DNA of 64,000 bases from Lederbergia galactosidilytica (lineage in GTDB: Bacteria; Bacillota; Bacilli; Bacillales; Bacillaceae_C): contig NZ_JAGGKH010000005.1 in the NCBI RefSeq assembly GCF_017873565.1, positions 186,001 through 250,000 on the forward strand, read 5' to 3'. The notes below the pieces were generated by a model that did not search any database, was not told where the DNA came from, and saw only the letters and a list, made by a program, of their open reading frames with translations. A program made the position numbers and the translations under genes. This document shows positions 42,274 to 51,355 of this stretch, piece by piece; the first letter of the stretch is position 1, and each line of letters opens with the position of its first letter.

Positions 42274-43632
42274 ATGGATGTGAATTTAATACTGCAAATG
42301 ATTATGGCAGCAGTTTTAGCTGCTATTATATATACGATAATTGGGATTGCTCCTGGAACGGATGAAACGGCGACAATTGCTCCTGTTGTACTTGCGCTTG
42401 TTCTAATGGGAATTGAACCGATTGTAGTTCTAACCTTTTTTATGTCAGCGATTGTGGCCAATAAATTAACAGATTCCGTACCAGTTGCGGTTGCGGGTGT
42501 ACCGGGTGGAGTCATGTCCGCCCCGATGGTGGAGCATGCCGTTACATTAAAAAAACACGGCAAGCCAGATGTTAGCATTCGGAAGATGGCTGCAGGTTCT
42601 GTGATTGGAACATTAGTGGCTGTGCCCGTTAGTTTACTTCTTGCTAATGCTTTGGTTCCAGTGTCTGATGTTATTAAAGAGTATGCAGATCCGCTTTTCT
42701 TCATTGGAGCTGTCATTCTGGCACTTATGAGTAAAAACAGATGGATCGCATTGGCATCGATTATTCCATTTGCGATCCTTATTCAGTCTTTACGACATTT
42801 ATACTGGGGAGTTGGAACAGTTCCGGAAGATACGAATGTATTTATTTCCTTTTTCCTAGGTATCACCATTGGCCCCGTTATTTTAACTCTTTTCGAGCTG
42901 TTAAATAAAGATAAAAGAGATCGTTCAGAACGTTTTGGTCTTAAATCAATTGTGCTTAGTAAGAAGAAAAAGAGGAAGGAATCTTCAAGTCCTTTTAAAA
43001 TTTTAACGAAGCAAGAAGTAGGGACCAGTGCGTTAGCTTCCCTTATTGGTTCGATCACATTCATTATGAGTGCGGTCGGGATTACAAGTTTGTTAGGTGA
43101 ACTTTTTTCTAGCAGAATAAAGGATCCGGTAAAAAGAGCAGCACGTGCAATTTCTTCTATGGACGCACTCACAAATGCTACGTATATCTCTGGTACCTTG
43201 ATCCCGTTGATTGCCTTAGGGATTCCTTTATCACCTGTTGCCATAGGACCAGGGAATGCTTTATTCAATGCGCCACCTGTGTTTAACTTAGATCATAATT
43301 TACATCACATATTAAGTATGTCGGATTTCGTTTTGGCAACCGTTATTGGTGCAGTTGTGGCTTTAGTGATGACCTACTATGTTGTAGTGAAATATTCTCA
43401 AGAAATCTGTGCGTTTGTTTTTAGATGGGTGCCGCATGAAGCCATATTAGGCTTGTTTTTTGGGCTTGTGTTATTATTGTCCTATATGGACGGTGGCTGG
43501 CTTAATATAGGTGGAGTCTTCTTAATTGGCCTTGTTTCCGGCTTCCTTTACCGTTTAGGAATTAACTATGGGATTCAATTTATGGTTCTATATACCGCTC
43601 CATGGTTAATATCAAAAATCGCCGGTTTCTAG
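42274..43632 (+). CDS. TctA-family (tripartite tricarboxylate-type) permease
   Basis: This 452-residue, about twelve-helix protein has the two-fold TctA pattern. The first copy is IIGIAPGTDETATIAPVVLA plus AVAGVPGGVMSAPMVEHAVT; the second is LIALGIPLSPVAIGPGNALF. It is shorter than typical TctA (about 500) and no TctC solute-binding lipoprotein is present. The cargo of TctA proteins is usually an organic acid. Because it lies 44 nt upstream of mevalonate kinase in the same orientation, mevalonate, itself a hydroxy-carboxylate, is a reasonable candidate substrate; this is inference. Confidence 0.72.
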   Translation: MDVNLILQMIMAAVLAAIIYTIIGIAPGTDETATIAPVVLALVLMGIEPIVVLTFFMSAIVANKLTDSVPVAVAGVPGGVMSAPMVEHAVTLKKHGKPDVSIRKMAAGSVIGTLVAVPVSLLLANALVPVSDVIKEYADPLFFIGAVILALMSKNRWIALASIIPFAILIQSLRHLYWGVGTVPEDTNVFISFFLGITIGPVILTLFELLNKDKRDRSERFGLKSIVLSKKKKRKESSSPFKILTKQEVGTSALASLIGSITFIMSAVGITSLLGELFSSRIKDPVKRAARAISSMDALTNATYISGTLIPLIALGIPLSPVAIGPGNALFNAPPVFNLDHNLHHILSMSDFVLATVIGAVVALVMTYYVVVKYSQEICAFVFRWVPHEAILGLFFGLVLLLSYMDGGWLNIGGVFLIGLVSGFLYRLGINYGIQFMVLYTAPWLISKIAGF

Positions 43633-43676
43633 GGCTGTGAGTAAATATTCCAGTCAACGATAAGGAGAGGGAACAG

Positions 43677-44618
43677 ATGATGACGACACAAAAGAAGACA
43701 GCGATCGGTCGTGCTCATAGTAAGATCATTCTAATCGGTGAGCACGCCGTAGTATACGGAAAACCCGCCATTGCCCTTCCGTTTCCATCGCTTGAAGTGG
43801 TTTCAAGTGTGAAGGAAATCTCCGGCGATCTTTTTCTGACTTGTCGCTATTTTGTTGGGAAGCTAGAAGAAGCACCAAAGGATTTAAAAGGAATAGCTAC
43901 CTGTATTACAGAGACTTTGAAAAATTTAAAACAGCCTGCAAAGGGCTTGCAAATTAAAATTGATTCTTCTGTACCGATCGGCCGTGGGTTAGGATCGAGT
44001 GCATCAAGTGCAATTGCTGTGGTAAAAAGCCTGTATCAATACTTTGAACAAAAGCTCTCGAAAACCAAGCTTTTAGAGTTAGTCCACATTTCCGAAACCT
44101 ATGCCCATGGTAATCCGAGTGGCATTGATATGGTTGCGGCATCAAGCAGCCATCCTTTATGGTTCGAAAGGGATGGTGAGACATATCCTGTTAAAATTAA
44201 ATCCCCCTTACATCTAGTCGTAGCTGATACAGGGCGAATCGGTGAGACTTTGGAAGCTGTTGAATCTATTCGTAAAAACAGCCTGTTATCCCCCATTAAG
44301 GTTAGGCATTCGATTGACCTTTTAGGTGATTATACATTGCGAACAAAAGAAGCTTTAGCAGAGGGGAATTCTCTTCTAGTAGGGAGTATGATGGATGCCG
44401 CTCACAATGAATTAAAGAAATTAGGGGTAAGTGATACAGAATTAGATCATTTAGTGCAGATTGCAAAGGAACGAGGCGCCCTTGGCGCTAAATTGACTGG
44501 TGGTGGTAAGGGTGGTTGTATGATTGCTCTTGCTTCTAGTCTTGAACATGCTAAGGATTTAGCGGGGGCCTTATTACAAAACGGGGCAGCACAAGCTTGG
44601 TCTTATATTATTGAATAG
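43677..44618 (+). CDS. mvk: mevalonate kinase
   Basis: This 313-residue GHMP-family kinase phosphorylates mevalonate with ATP. Motif 1 is GEHAVVYGKPAIALPFPS, motif 2 the ATP loop PIGRGLGSSASSAIA, motif 3 KLTGGGKGGCMIAL. The GEHAVVYG signature with the downstream neighbours identifies the mevalonate kinase branch. ATG follows AAGGAGAGGGAACAG. First enzyme of the lower mevalonate pathway in this operon. Confidence 0.95.
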   Translation: MMTTQKKTAIGRAHSKIILIGEHAVVYGKPAIALPFPSLEVVSSVKEISGDLFLTCRYFVGKLEEAPKDLKGIATCITETLKNLKQPAKGLQIKIDSSVPIGRGLGSSASSAIAVVKSLYQYFEQKLSKTKLLELVHISETYAHGNPSGIDMVAASSSHPLWFERDGETYPVKIKSPLHLVVADTGRIGETLEAVESIRKNSLLSPIKVRHSIDLLGDYTLRTKEALAEGNSLLVGSMMDAAHNELKKLGVSDTELDHLVQIAKERGALGAKLTGGGKGGCMIALASSLEHAKDLAGALLQNGAAQAWSYIIE

Positions 44619-44671
44619 TTTTTAGGTGGGGTCTTATTACCCGTTAATACAGGATAAATAGGAGTGTTAAG

Positions 44672-45658
44672 ATGAAGGCCACAGCTAAAGCAAATACAAA
44701 TATTGCTTTAATTAAATATTGGGGAAAAAGAGATGAACAGCTTTTCCTTCCGATGAACAGTAACTTATCCATTACATTAGATCGGTTTTCTACGACAACA
44801 ACTGTACACATTCATACAGATCGAAAGGAAGATATTTTTCTTCTCAATGGACAAGAGGAAGGAGAAGAAGAAACACGCAAGATTAGTCGGTTTTTAGATA
44901 TTATCCGGATGCAAACAGGAGAACAGTGGGCAGCGACAGTCGATTCGATCAATCATGTACCAACTGCAGCCGGGTTTGCCTCTTCCGCTTCAGGTTATGC
45001 CGCATTAGCAGCAGCTGCAACAAAAGCAGTTGGCCTTGAGTTAAGTGATCCCCAACTTTCTGTATTAGCCCGCCAAGGTTCTGGTTCAGCATGTCGTTCG
45101 ATTTATGGTGGATTTGTGGAATGGAAGAAAGGGGAAAGAAAAGATGGGCTTGATTCCCATGCCGTTCCCATTCTAGCGCAAAAGGAATGGGACCTTTCTA
45201 TTTTATCCGTTTTGGTTGAATCAAAGCGTAAGAAAGTTTTAAGTCGAGAAGGGATGAAGAGAACGGTCGAAACTTCCCCCTTTTATACAGGTTGGCTCGA
45301 AGCGGTTAAAAAGGATATGCAATTAGCCAAAGACGCCATTTTCCGGCGAGATTTTGAAAAGTTAGGAATGGTTTTGGAGAGCAATGCAATGAAAATGCAT
45401 GCGACAACGCTGGGGGCAAATCCCCCATTCATGTATTGGCAAAGTGCCACTTTTGATGTGATGGAGCAAGTTCAGGAATTGCGGATGCAAGGGATTCTTG
45501 CCTATTTTACGATTGATGCTGGACCTAATGTAAAAGTGTTATGTGAACCTCATAATGAGGAAAAATTAAGTAAGATACTAAAAGCTCTTCCAACTGTCCA
45601 AGATGTGTTTATTTGCCATCCTGGAAATGGGGTAACCTATTTGCCAACCTCTTTTTAA
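44672..45658 (+). CDS. mvaD: diphosphomevalonate decarboxylase
   Basis: This 328-residue GHMP-family enzyme converts diphosphomevalonate to isopentenyl diphosphate, CO2 and phosphate using ATP. Hallmarks are NIALIKYWGKRDEQLFLPMN, TAAGFASSASGYAALAAAA and GSGSACRSIYGGFVEW. The catalytic Asp is in YFTIDAGPNVKVL. ATG follows TAGGAGTGTTAAG. 53 nt separate it from mvk. Confidence 0.96.
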   Translation: MKATAKANTNIALIKYWGKRDEQLFLPMNSNLSITLDRFSTTTTVHIHTDRKEDIFLLNGQEEGEEETRKISRFLDIIRMQTGEQWAATVDSINHVPTAAGFASSASGYAALAAAATKAVGLELSDPQLSVLARQGSGSACRSIYGGFVEWKKGERKDGLDSHAVPILAQKEWDLSILSVLVESKRKKVLSREGMKRTVETSPFYTGWLEAVKKDMQLAKDAIFRRDFEKLGMVLESNAMKMHATTLGANPPFMYWQSATFDVMEQVQELRMQGILAYFTIDAGPNVKVLCEPHNEEKLSKILKALPTVQDVFICHPGNGVTYLPTSF

Positions 45659-45789
45659 AGTCCATGCTGTTCATCACAGATAAAAGAGGAGAGAGGACAG
45701 AAAACAATTAGGCAGCCTATATTCATCAGTGTGTAAAAGGCTTATATGCGAAAATCAACGAAGTCTGTGGATTAGAGAAGAGTGAAACA

Positions 45790-46932
45790 ATGGTTGTTCT
45801 ATATGGAAGGATGGAGAAAGTGTTTGATTCAATCGAAGTAAAAGTCCCGGGAAAACTTTTTGTTGCAGGTGAATATGCCGTAACAGAACCAGGCCAACCA
45901 TCCATTGTGATTGCGGTGGATCGTTACATAACAGCTGTCATTCAAGAAAGTGATAAAAATGAAATTTATCTGCCACAATGGGGAATGAAGAAAATGGCTT
46001 GGGAGGAAGAGGAACATAAGAACCTTTGGGAATCAAATCCGAAGTTTGCCTTTATTCGTGCGGCCATATTGATATGGGATCAATATATCCAAGAGCAGAA
46101 TAAAATCCCCATACCTTTTTCATTAACTATTACAAGTGAATTGGATGATCCATCAGGTAGAAAGTATGGGCTTGGTTCCAGTGCAGCAGTTGTAGTAGCT
46201 GTGCTCACTTCCTTATGGGAGCTACATAAATTTGAATCAAATGCTTCCTCTAAATGGACTATTTTCAAATTGGCTGCAATGGCCCACTACCAAACCCAAG
46301 GCAATGGCTCATGTGCTGATATTGCCGCATCAACCTTCGGCCATTGGTTGGCATATTCAGCGTTTGATCCTAGTTGGTTATTGAAACAAATTGGGACGGA
46401 GATATCCTTAACAGCCTTAATGAACAAAAATTGGCCTGGACTTTCCATCAAAGAAATAACCCCACCCCCATCCTTGCAACTTTGTGTAGGTTGGACAGGA
46501 AATGCGGCAGCAACGGGTCCAATGGTTCGTAAGGTGCATCAATTAAAAGAGAAAAATCCATTTTATTACCAATCCTTTTTACAGCGAAGCCAAAAGTCAG
46601 TTCAAAATCTATTCAGAAGTTTTGATGAGCAGGATTGTCAAATGGCTATTCGGTCATTACGAGAGAACCGTGAAGCTCTTCTTCACTTAGATCAAGAGTC
46701 TAAAGCCGGCATTGAGACAGTGGAAATTAGGAAATTAATTGAAGTAGCCGAAAACTATGGTAGCGGCAAATCCTCTGGTGCTGGTGGCGGTGATTGCGGT
46801 ATAGCGTTTGTAGAGGGTGAACGGGCGGCCAGGGAATTGCATGAAAAATGGAAAGAACAGAATATCCTCCCATTATCACTTCAAGTTTCTATTATGGGGG
46901 CCCATGTTGAAACGAAAGATGATTTATCATAA
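45790..46932 (+). CDS. mvaK2: phosphomevalonate kinase
   Basis: This 380-residue GHMP kinase phosphorylates 5-phosphomevalonate. Motifs are VKVPGKLFVAGEYAVTEPGQ, KYGLGSSAAVVVAVLTSL and KSSGAGGGDCGIAFVEG. It is of the Gram-positive coccus type, and the order mvk-mvaD-mvaK2 is the one seen in lactic acid bacteria and staphylococci. The 131-nt gap before it is the longest in the operon. AGAGAAGAG lies upstream of the ATG. Confidence 0.93.
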   Translation: MVVLYGRMEKVFDSIEVKVPGKLFVAGEYAVTEPGQPSIVIAVDRYITAVIQESDKNEIYLPQWGMKKMAWEEEEHKNLWESNPKFAFIRAAILIWDQYIQEQNKIPIPFSLTITSELDDPSGRKYGLGSSAAVVVAVLTSLWELHKFESNASSKWTIFKLAAMAHYQTQGNGSCADIAASTFGHWLAYSAFDPSWLLKQIGTEISLTALMNKNWPGLSIKEITPPPSLQLCVGWTGNAAATGPMVRKVHQLKEKNPFYYQSFLQRSQKSVQNLFRSFDEQDCQMAIRSLRENREALLHLDQESKAGIETVEIRKLIEVAENYGSGKSSGAGGGDCGIAFVEGERAARELHEKWKEQNILPLSLQVSIMGAHVETKDDLS

Positions 46933-46953
46933 TGATAGAAAGAAGGTGCCATC

Positions 46954-47979
46954 ATGTCTGATTCCATTCACAAAAGAAAATCGGAACATATCGAGATTAC
47001 ATTAAATGAAAAGGTTACTGGAGATCATATATCAACTGGATTTGAAAAAGTCTCCTTTATCCATAATGCTTTACCAGAAATAGATTTTTCAGAAATCAGT
47101 TTAAAAACAAACTTTTTAGATCATACATTAAAAACTCCCTTCTTAATTAGCTCGATGACAGGCGGAGCGGCTTTAGCAGAATCGATTAATCGCCATTTAG
47201 CGGAAGCAGCTGAACAAAGAGGGTGGACACTAGCACTTGGCTCAACACGTGCTTTGATTGAAAGTAAGGACCATCGTTCTTCCTTCCAAGTTAGAAAATA
47301 TGCACCTAATGTCCCCATTATAACGAATCTTGGAGCAGTGCAATTGAACTATGGGTTTGGAATCGAAGAATGTCAGCAGATTATTGAGATTACTGATGCA
47401 AATATGCTTGTTCTTCATTTAAATAGCATTCAGGAGGTCATCCAGCAAGAAGGAAATACAAACTTCAAAAGCTTGCTAGGAAAAATAGAGAAGCTCTGTC
47501 AGAAACTCAATGTTCCAGTTGGCGTTAAGGAAGTTGGCTGGGGAATTGATGGGATGACAGCGAAAAAGTTGACTGATGTGGGAATCGCCTTTATTGATGT
47601 CGCCGGGGCAGGTGGTACTTCATGGAGTCAGGTAGAGAAGTTCCGAGCGAAGGATAAAGTGAAAGCTGAGGCGGCAGAGGCCTTTAGTGAATGGGGAATT
47701 CCAACAGCTGAGTGCGTAATATCCGTACGCAAGCAGATTGAGAAACAACCGATTGTGGCAAGTGGTGGAATGAGAACAGGCTTAGATGCAGCCAAGGCCA
47801 TTGCTATTGGAGCAGATATGATTGGATTTGGAAGGTCAATTTTAAAAGAAGCGACCCAATCTACTGAAGACGTTATGCGTGTGATGGAAACACGGGAACT
47901 AGAATTACAAATGGCTATGTTCGGAATTGGTTGCTCCTCCTTAGAAGAGCTAAAACAGACAGATCGAGTAAAGTTATAA
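46954..47979 (+). CDS. fni: type 2 isopentenyl-diphosphate delta-isomerase
   Basis: This 341-residue FMN- and NADPH-dependent enzyme interconverts isopentenyl and dimethylallyl diphosphate. Family blocks are SIHKRKSEHIEI, ISSMTGGAALAESINRHLA, LHLNSIQEVIQQEGNTNF, PVGVKEVGWGID and ASGGMRTGLDAAKAIAIGAD. AGAAAGGTG precedes ATG. It is the last gene of the mevalonate operon, 21 nt after mvaK2. B. subtilis also has fni although it uses the MEP pathway. Confidence 0.96.
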   Translation: MSDSIHKRKSEHIEITLNEKVTGDHISTGFEKVSFIHNALPEIDFSEISLKTNFLDHTLKTPFLISSMTGGAALAESINRHLAEAAEQRGWTLALGSTRALIESKDHRSSFQVRKYAPNVPIITNLGAVQLNYGFGIEECQQIIEITDANMLVLHLNSIQEVIQQEGNTNFKSLLGKIEKLCQKLNVPVGVKEVGWGIDGMTAKKLTDVGIAFIDVAGAGGTSWSQVEKFRAKDKVKAEAAEAFSEWGIPTAECVISVRKQIEKQPIVASGGMRTGLDAAKAIAIGADMIGFGRSILKEATQSTEDVMRVMETRELELQMAMFGIGCSSLEELKQTDRVKL

Positions 47980-48042
47980 TGAGAAAAGGGGCCATATAGA
48001 GGAGTGCCCCCCAAAAAAATAAATTTTTACTTAATCAGTTCG

Positions 48043-48094
48043 TTTGGCTGGTTTAGGTTCGGTATATGTCGGACTTAAACCGGCCAAATTTTAT
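48043..48094 (+). terminator. terminator after the mevalonate operon
   Basis: TTTGGCTGGTTTA (48043-48055) pairs with TTAAACCGGCCAAA (48075-48087 region), followed by TTTTATTAT, about 65 nt after the fni stop. Only one position is unpaired in the stem. Confidence 0.7.
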
Positions 48095-48227
48095 TATCTA
48101 TCATATGAACAGGAATGGATGCAAATAAGAGTGATAATCATTATAAAGCGTTAGAGATATGTTGATCGGCGTAAATATGAAAACTTAGGTGATTTAATGG
48201 AGAGTAATAATTTTTTTAATTCACTAC

Positions 48228-48280
48228 CTTGCATAACAAGTGTTTTTGATTTAATATAAGTGTATACCTTGTTAAACAAG
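48228..48280. promoter_or_regulatory. two CTTGnnnAACAAG operator-like sites before padR
   Basis: CTTGCATAACAAG (48228-48240) and CTTGTTAAACAAG (48268-48280, near-perfect palindrome) lie 40 bp apart and bracket a -10-like TATAAG. The second ends about 24 nt before the PadR start. PadR regulators commonly bind paired sites in their own promoters. Confidence 0.55.
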
Positions 48281-48304
48281 ATATATAGGGAGGTGCATGG
48301 ATGA

Positions 48305-48631
48305 ATGTCCCAAACACAAATGCTCAAAGGGATTTTAGATGGTTGTCTTCTAGCAATTATTAAAGATGCAGAATGCTATGGGTACGAAATGGCAACAAAA
48401 TTAAATGAATATGGATTTCATAACATAAGCGAGGGAACTATATATCCTTTATTAATGAGGATGCAAAGAGAAGGACTAGTAAACTCAGTGCGGAAGAAAT
48501 CAACGGCTGGTCCCCAAAGGAAATATTACAGTCTTACTGAAGAAGGTGAAGAATCTCTGAATGACTTTATTAGACGCTGGAGCGATCTGAATCAGAGTGT
48601 AAACTCTATTATCAATAAAGAAATAAAATGA
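48305..48631 (+). CDS. PadR-family transcriptional regulator
   Basis: This 108-residue winged-helix protein has the PadR pattern: LKGILDGCLLAIIKDAECYG, SEGTIYPLLMRMQREGLVNS and AGPQRKYYSLTEEGEESL. It is the typical first gene of a PadR/HAAS pair. The ATG at 48305 has GGAGGTG a few nt upstream; an overlapping ATG at 48301 is out of frame. Confidence 0.92.
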   Translation: MSQTQMLKGILDGCLLAIIKDAECYGYEMATKLNEYGFHNISEGTIYPLLMRMQREGLVNSVRKKSTAGPQRKYYSLTEEGEESLNDFIRRWSDLNQSVNSIINKEIK

Positions 48632-48645
48632 AGGAGTGATACATA

Positions 48646-49407
48646 ATGGAAGAGTATCAACTAAGTAAAGATAGTAAAAAATTTATTGAAGACTTAAGAG
48701 TCTATTTGTTTACTAAGGGAAAAAACATTCGAGAGATTGATGATACTATTCAAGAACTAGCCGACCATCTTTATGATGCTGAGCGGAATGGAAAGTCAGT
48801 AAAAAAAGTTGTAGGTAAATCCCCAAAGGAATATATGGAAAACATCTCAACTGAAATGAGTAATGATTTTAAATCTTGGTGGTTTAAATATATTCCATTG
48901 ATCATTTTAGGTGCCATATCTTTTCCAGTAATGGATGATTTGATCAAAGGGCAATTAAGTTATACTATTTTGCAAGTCATTGGTTACATTATCTTTAGTA
49001 TAGTGTTTATTGTAGGGACATTTACTGCCTTAAGGTTCTCATCTAAAAATCAACTGTCAAAGACAAAAGAATATTTTCTCTTAGCAATTCCGGGATCAAT
49101 TAGTATGTTATTATTATTAGGCATTTTGCTGTTTGATAAAGCGATTGATGCTCCAGCTGTAAACTTCGGTATTTGGGGTAATCTCGCACTTGCTGTGCTG
49201 ATGATTCTATTTATTATCGGGTTTTCCGTCTGGGCTAAGACAGCGATTCTTCCCCTTATTTTAATCGCTTGGTATTTACCACCTTTGGGACTTTCCTATT
49301 CCCCTTTAAGGGAAAATATGCAATCAACAATAGGAACAATTCTCAGTATCACGATTATCGGTCTCTATTTAGTATTTGTATTCCAAGAAGAAAGGGATAA
49401 AGATTAA
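48646..49407 (+). CDS. HAAS (DUF1700-like) domain membrane protein
   Basis: This 253-residue protein has an N-terminal HAAS-type helical domain (SKKFIEDLRVYLFTKG, IDDTIQELADHLYDAERNGK) that pairs with PadR, then seven membrane helices from about residue 83. It follows padR by 14 nt with GAAGGAGTG before ATG. It likely senses membrane stress and works with PadR, though the signal is unknown. Confidence 0.85.
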   Translation: MEEYQLSKDSKKFIEDLRVYLFTKGKNIREIDDTIQELADHLYDAERNGKSVKKVVGKSPKEYMENISTEMSNDFKSWWFKYIPLIILGAISFPVMDDLIKGQLSYTILQVIGYIIFSIVFIVGTFTALRFSSKNQLSKTKEYFLLAIPGSISMLLLLGILLFDKAIDAPAVNFGIWGNLALAVLMILFIIGFSVWAKTAILPLILIAWYLPPLGLSYSPLRENMQSTIGTILSITIIGLYLVFVFQEERDKD

Positions 49408-49547
49408 ACCCAATCAGGAGTTCTATGCACCTCGATGTAATAAGGAACAATATGAATTAAAATGGGGAAGTGTGGTTTTACTTAAACATGATTACAAAGC
49501 GACGCTTCTCTACCTTCCATTCAAGACAGAAAGAGGGTGGATCTACG

Positions 49548-50519
49548 TTAATTTAAACTTTGTATATGCCTATCTTTCTTTGCGTAATCGATAATAAACA
49601 ATACAGCTGAGATTAAAAACGGGATTACCAAATAATAAAGTCGGTAGAAAATCAGTAACAGCAGAATATTTTCATCCTGAATCCCATAGCTTTCCATCCC
49701 CCATAGAAAGACAACATCAAAGGAACCAATCCCACCAGGAATCATACTTAAATTCCCTGCACAAGATGCAACAATAAAGATTGGCAGTAATTGAGCGATA
49801 CCAATTGGAATATGAAGAGAAAGAGTGATTAACCATATGATTACGATGATCGCCGACCATTCTAAAATAGAAGAGAGAACAAGTTGAGTTCCAGTGGTTT
49901 TATTTATAAGAGATGTCTTCCCCTGTTTTCGTTGAAAAAGATGGAAACCAATCATAATGGGGAGATAAAGCCCCATCGCCATTACGATAAGAACAGAAAA
50001 GGGCGTTTCTGAAAATAAAGGGAAATGGCGATATCCTACTAGAACGATCCAGGCTAAGACGGACATCCCTGTCAGGGAAAATAAAGTGACAGAGGTTACA
50101 CTTTTAAAAAATTTCAATTTATCCCTTTTATAAGCAGAGTAATAAAAGCTTCTAAGCATCAAGCCTGCAACTCCACCAAAACCAATAAAATTAGAAATGG
50201 TATTGACGATAAAGGATTGTTTAATTGTCGTGAGAAACGATCGCTTAATTTTCAATGCACCCAATAAAATTATGTCGTATAAAAACATTGGAGAAATCGC
50301 AAAAAGTGTTGCGATAAAAAGAAATAGAATTAAATAATCATCCATATTTCGGATCTGTTTGCTCAGTAAATGGAAGTCAGTGTTTCTTACAATTCCATCT
50401 AGTTCTGTCCCGGCTAATATTAAAAGCGCCAATGGAATTATAATTTTAACGGATTGTAGTAACTTATCTGGTATCCCTTTCAACCAACACACCCCATGAC
50501 GTGTAAACTCTCGTTGCAA
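49548..50519 (-). CDS. MprF-like flippase-domain protein without a synthase domain
   Basis: This protein of up to 323 residues has eight membrane helices and the signature GNLSMIPGGIGSFDVVFLWG of the MprF/UPF0104 flippase domain. It ends there: the cytosolic lysyl-phosphatidylglycerol synthase domain of MprF (another 500 residues) is absent. TTG 50519 is the outer limit; TTG 50483 with GGGGTG just upstream is more likely. It may translocate lipids or be a stand-alone flippase relative; no synthase gene lies adjacent. Confidence 0.8.
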   Translation of the reverse strand: MQREFTRHGVCWLKGIPDKLLQSVKIIIPLALLILAGTELDGIVRNTDFHLLSKQIRNMDDYLILFLFIATLFAISPMFLYDIILLGALKIKRSFLTTIKQSFIVNTISNFIGFGGVAGLMLRSFYYSAYKRDKLKFFKSVTSVTLFSLTGMSVLAWIVLVGYRHFPLFSETPFSVLIVMAMGLYLPIMIGFHLFQRKQGKTSLINKTTGTQLVLSSILEWSAIIVIIWLITLSLHIPIGIAQLLPIFIVASCAGNLSMIPGGIGSFDVVFLWGMESYGIQDENILLLLIFYRLYYLVIPFLISAVLFIIDYAKKDRHIQSLN

Positions 50520-50752
50520 AATACACTTTATTATAGCATGCTTCCCACTTCAACGAAATTCATCTTCCGAATGTTCCCTTTTAGAAGATGGGGCGGTCTC
50601 TTTGTTTTTAAGTGAATTGGACGCCGTTTCACTAGCATAGTTAGCTACTAAACAAGAAATTCTTAAAGAAGCGTGGCCTATATTGAGCCTTTAATATAGG
50701 CGATAGCATTGCATTATTTCCGAAATAGCTAGTATTCGTTCATCAAGACAAA

Positions 50753-50786
50753 GAAGCAAGTAAGAAAAAAATTTCTTACTTGCTTC
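50753..50786 (-). terminator. terminator after the small membrane protein and YbjQ genes
   Basis: GAAGCAAGTAAGAAA (50753-50767) and TTTCTTACTTGCTTC (50772-50786) form perfect 15-bp arms 4 nt after the stop of the 79-residue gene. Confidence 0.75.
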
Positions 50787-50789
50787 CTT

Positions 50790-51029
50790 TTAAGTTTTTT
50801 TATTGGGCTCTTCTTTGTAAAATCTTTCTCCCGTTTCAGGATGAAAATAGACGATCATTTTTTTCTTAGTGGTAGGGTCAATAAAGACTTCCTTTGTCTG
50901 GATATATCCTGCTGGAACAGCGTGATCCAACTGTTTTTTGTAACGACGATCCCAAATAAACCATGAGCCAATGGCCAAAATAATGAGAACCAAAATACTT
51001 AAGCCGTACAAGCTAAACACAACTGCCAT
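50790..51029 (-). CDS. 79-residue single-helix membrane protein
   Basis: The product has one N-terminal membrane helix (LYGLSILVLIILAIGSWFIW) and a soluble tail with FIDPTTKKKMIVYFHPETGERFYKEE. It follows the YbjQ-type gene by 5 nt and shares its terminator, so the two are cotranscribed. Function not recognised. Confidence 0.8.
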   Translation of the reverse strand: MAVVFSLYGLSILVLIILAIGSWFIWDRRYKKQLDHAVPAGYIQTKEVFIDPTTKKKMIVYFHPETGERFYKEEPNKKT

Positions 51030-51034
51030 CTTTC

Positions 51035-51355
51035 TTATACCTCTTCTATCATAACAGCTGTTCCATATGCAACAATTTCACTCATATTTTGACCGATTTC
51101 TCCTGAATCAAAGCGCACCATAATAATGGCGTTAGCGCCCATTGTCTGTGCATTTTCTACCATCCGATCTAGCGCTTGTTTTCGAGCATCCTCTAGCATT
51201 TCCGTGTATTCACTAATTTCTCCGCCAATTAATCCTTTAAAAGAAGCGAAGATATCTTTTCCGATCCCACGTGCACGTACAGTTAATCCAAATACAGGTC
51301 CTTTTACTTCAGTTATTTTATGATTAGCGATTTGTTCAGTCGTAACAACGATCAT
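51035..51355 (-). CDS. YbjQ/UPF0145-family protein
   Basis: This 106-residue protein matches the YbjQ family: TTEQIANHKITEVKGPVFGL, a central FASFKGLIGGEISEYTEML, and GANAIIMVRFDSGEI. ATG at 51355 is preferred to GTG at 51367 because AAGGAGTG is adjacent to the latter. Some homologues are called heavy-metal binding, but the role is unclear. Confidence 0.88.
   Translation of the reverse strand: MIVVTTEQIANHKITEVKGPVFGLTVRARGIGKDIFASFKGLIGGEISEYTEMLEDARKQALDRMVENAQTMGANAIIMVRFDSGEIGQNMSEIVAYGTAVMIEEV

Noticed and set aside
42267-43268. Long antisense frames inside the TctA-type gene
   Set aside because: They are shadows of a well-conserved membrane protein gene and contain no recognisable domain.
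49376-49594. 72-codon frame after the HAAS protein
   Set aside because: Overlaps both neighbouring genes, no good start site and no resemblance to a known family.
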